Part shown: positions 5,774-6,336 of the stretch, one piece after another
Layout of the letters: the number at the start of each line of letters is the position of its first letter
Position numbering within the stretch: the stretch's first letter is position 1
DNA from: UBA6164 sp963979005
GTDB taxonomy: Bacteria > Patescibacteriota > Gracilibacteria > BD1-5 > UBA6164
Direction of reading: 5' to 3'
DNA: 6,336 nucleotides
Assembly (NCBI GenBank): GCA_963979005.1
Contig: CAXBVF010000063.1
Span: forward strand, 1-6,336
The notes under the pieces: generated by a model
Databases searched by the model: none
What the model saw: the letters and a program-made list of their open reading frames with translations, nothing else
Told to the model about the DNA's origin: nothing
Made by a program: the position numbers and the translations under genes

Positions 5774-6336
5774 ATGGAAAATTTTGATATAAAATTATTT
5801 TGGTGATTATTATCTATACCATTCACTATCTTTTTATTCGCCCCATATATAAAAGATATATTAGCTAAGAAAACTGAGCCACACATGTATACATGGCTTA
5901 TTTGGTCTATAACCATGATTATAGCAACTTTATGATGAATTCAGTGATGATGAAAATTACTTATAATAAGTTTATGAATTCCTACATTATTTGCAATATT
6001 CACTTTTCTATTATCCTTGAAATATGGAACGAAAGATATAACTAAATTTGATATTTGAGTATTAATTTTGGCTATTTTAGCTATATTCATCTTTTTAGTG
6101 AGTAAAAATGCATTACTCGCAGTTTTGCTAGTTTCATTTATTGATGCCTTATGATATATTCCTACTTATCGCAAAACTTATAATAAACCTTATAGTGAAA
6201 CATTGATATTCTGGATTTGATGAGTTATACTAAATATTTTGATGTTATTATCCGTACATGATTATAATTTATTAACTACTAGTTATATACTGACTATTTG
6301 AGCTGCCAATTTTTGATTAGCTATACTTATAATTTT
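5774..6336 (+). CDS. Multi-spanning conserved membrane protein, 3' end outside window
   Basis: 187 codons are visible and the frame runs off the right edge. Hydrophobic spans lie near residues 9-29, 40-54, 61-82, 94-110, 112-129, 144-161 and 167-187, so at least seven membrane passes are likely. Between spans are K-T-E-P-H-M-Y-T-W-L-I-W (34-44), L-K-Y-G-T-K-D-I-T-K-F-D (82-93) and I-D-A-L-G-Y-I-P-T-Y-R-K-T-Y (123-136). These conserved-looking stretches recall a family of uncharacterised bacterial integral membrane proteins often seen in Patescibacteria; the function is unknown. Thirteen of its fourteen glycines are TGA, including two in a row (54-55) and three in a row (58-60). It starts 44 bases after the GNAT remnant with no terminator between. 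Confidence 0.8.

Overview
The window is very AT-rich and only makes sense if TGA is read as glycine (translation table 25). Read this way, fragments between apparent stops join into recognisable proteins with TGA exactly where the families keep glycine: GKSG and PFGY in a serine recombinase, K-K-G-I-G-S and K-N-G-F in a GNAT acetyltransferase. TGG is still used for tryptophan, and TAA and TAG still end genes. This code is known from the candidate phyla Gracilibacteria (BD1-5) and Absconditabacteria (SR1), so the source is most likely one of these Patescibacteria (CPR). Start codons follow A/T-rich leaders without clear Shine-Dalgarno sites. All supported genes are on the + strand.

Layout. 1-390: the tail of a possible broken gene with a CxxC knuckle, then a 141-nt imperfect palindrome with a terminator-like core, then a putative promoter. 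391-3277: a two-gene cassette, a PDDEXK_4-type nuclease followed after one base by a 590-residue large serine recombinase whose zinc-ribbon region has no cysteines. 3306-3390: five TTTACAT boxes in alternating orientation. 3404-3830: the C-terminal part of a Fic protein with its winged helix but no catalytic FIC motif, apparently offset by one base at an A7 run. 3831-4235: no gene, but two more box arrays with other sequences (TGGAATA and TTTACCT) and a strong terminator.

4236-5085: three small genes: a 65-aa glycine-rich two-helix membrane protein, a 66-aa DUF1059-like CxxC/HxxxxH protein and a 75-aa protein of unknown function behind a near-perfect sigma70 promoter. After two terminators come a GNAT acetyltransferase interrupted by an in-frame TAG (5292-5729) and the start of a multi-spanning membrane protein that runs off the window (5774-6336).

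How it fits together. The nuclease-recombinase pair looks like the integration end of a mobile element or genomic island. The truncated Fic gene, the decayed GNAT gene and the leftover box arrays point to a region that has gained and lost accessory genes. The most unusual part is the set of three box arrays with the same architecture but different sequences around a Fic remnant that keeps only its DNA-binding half.
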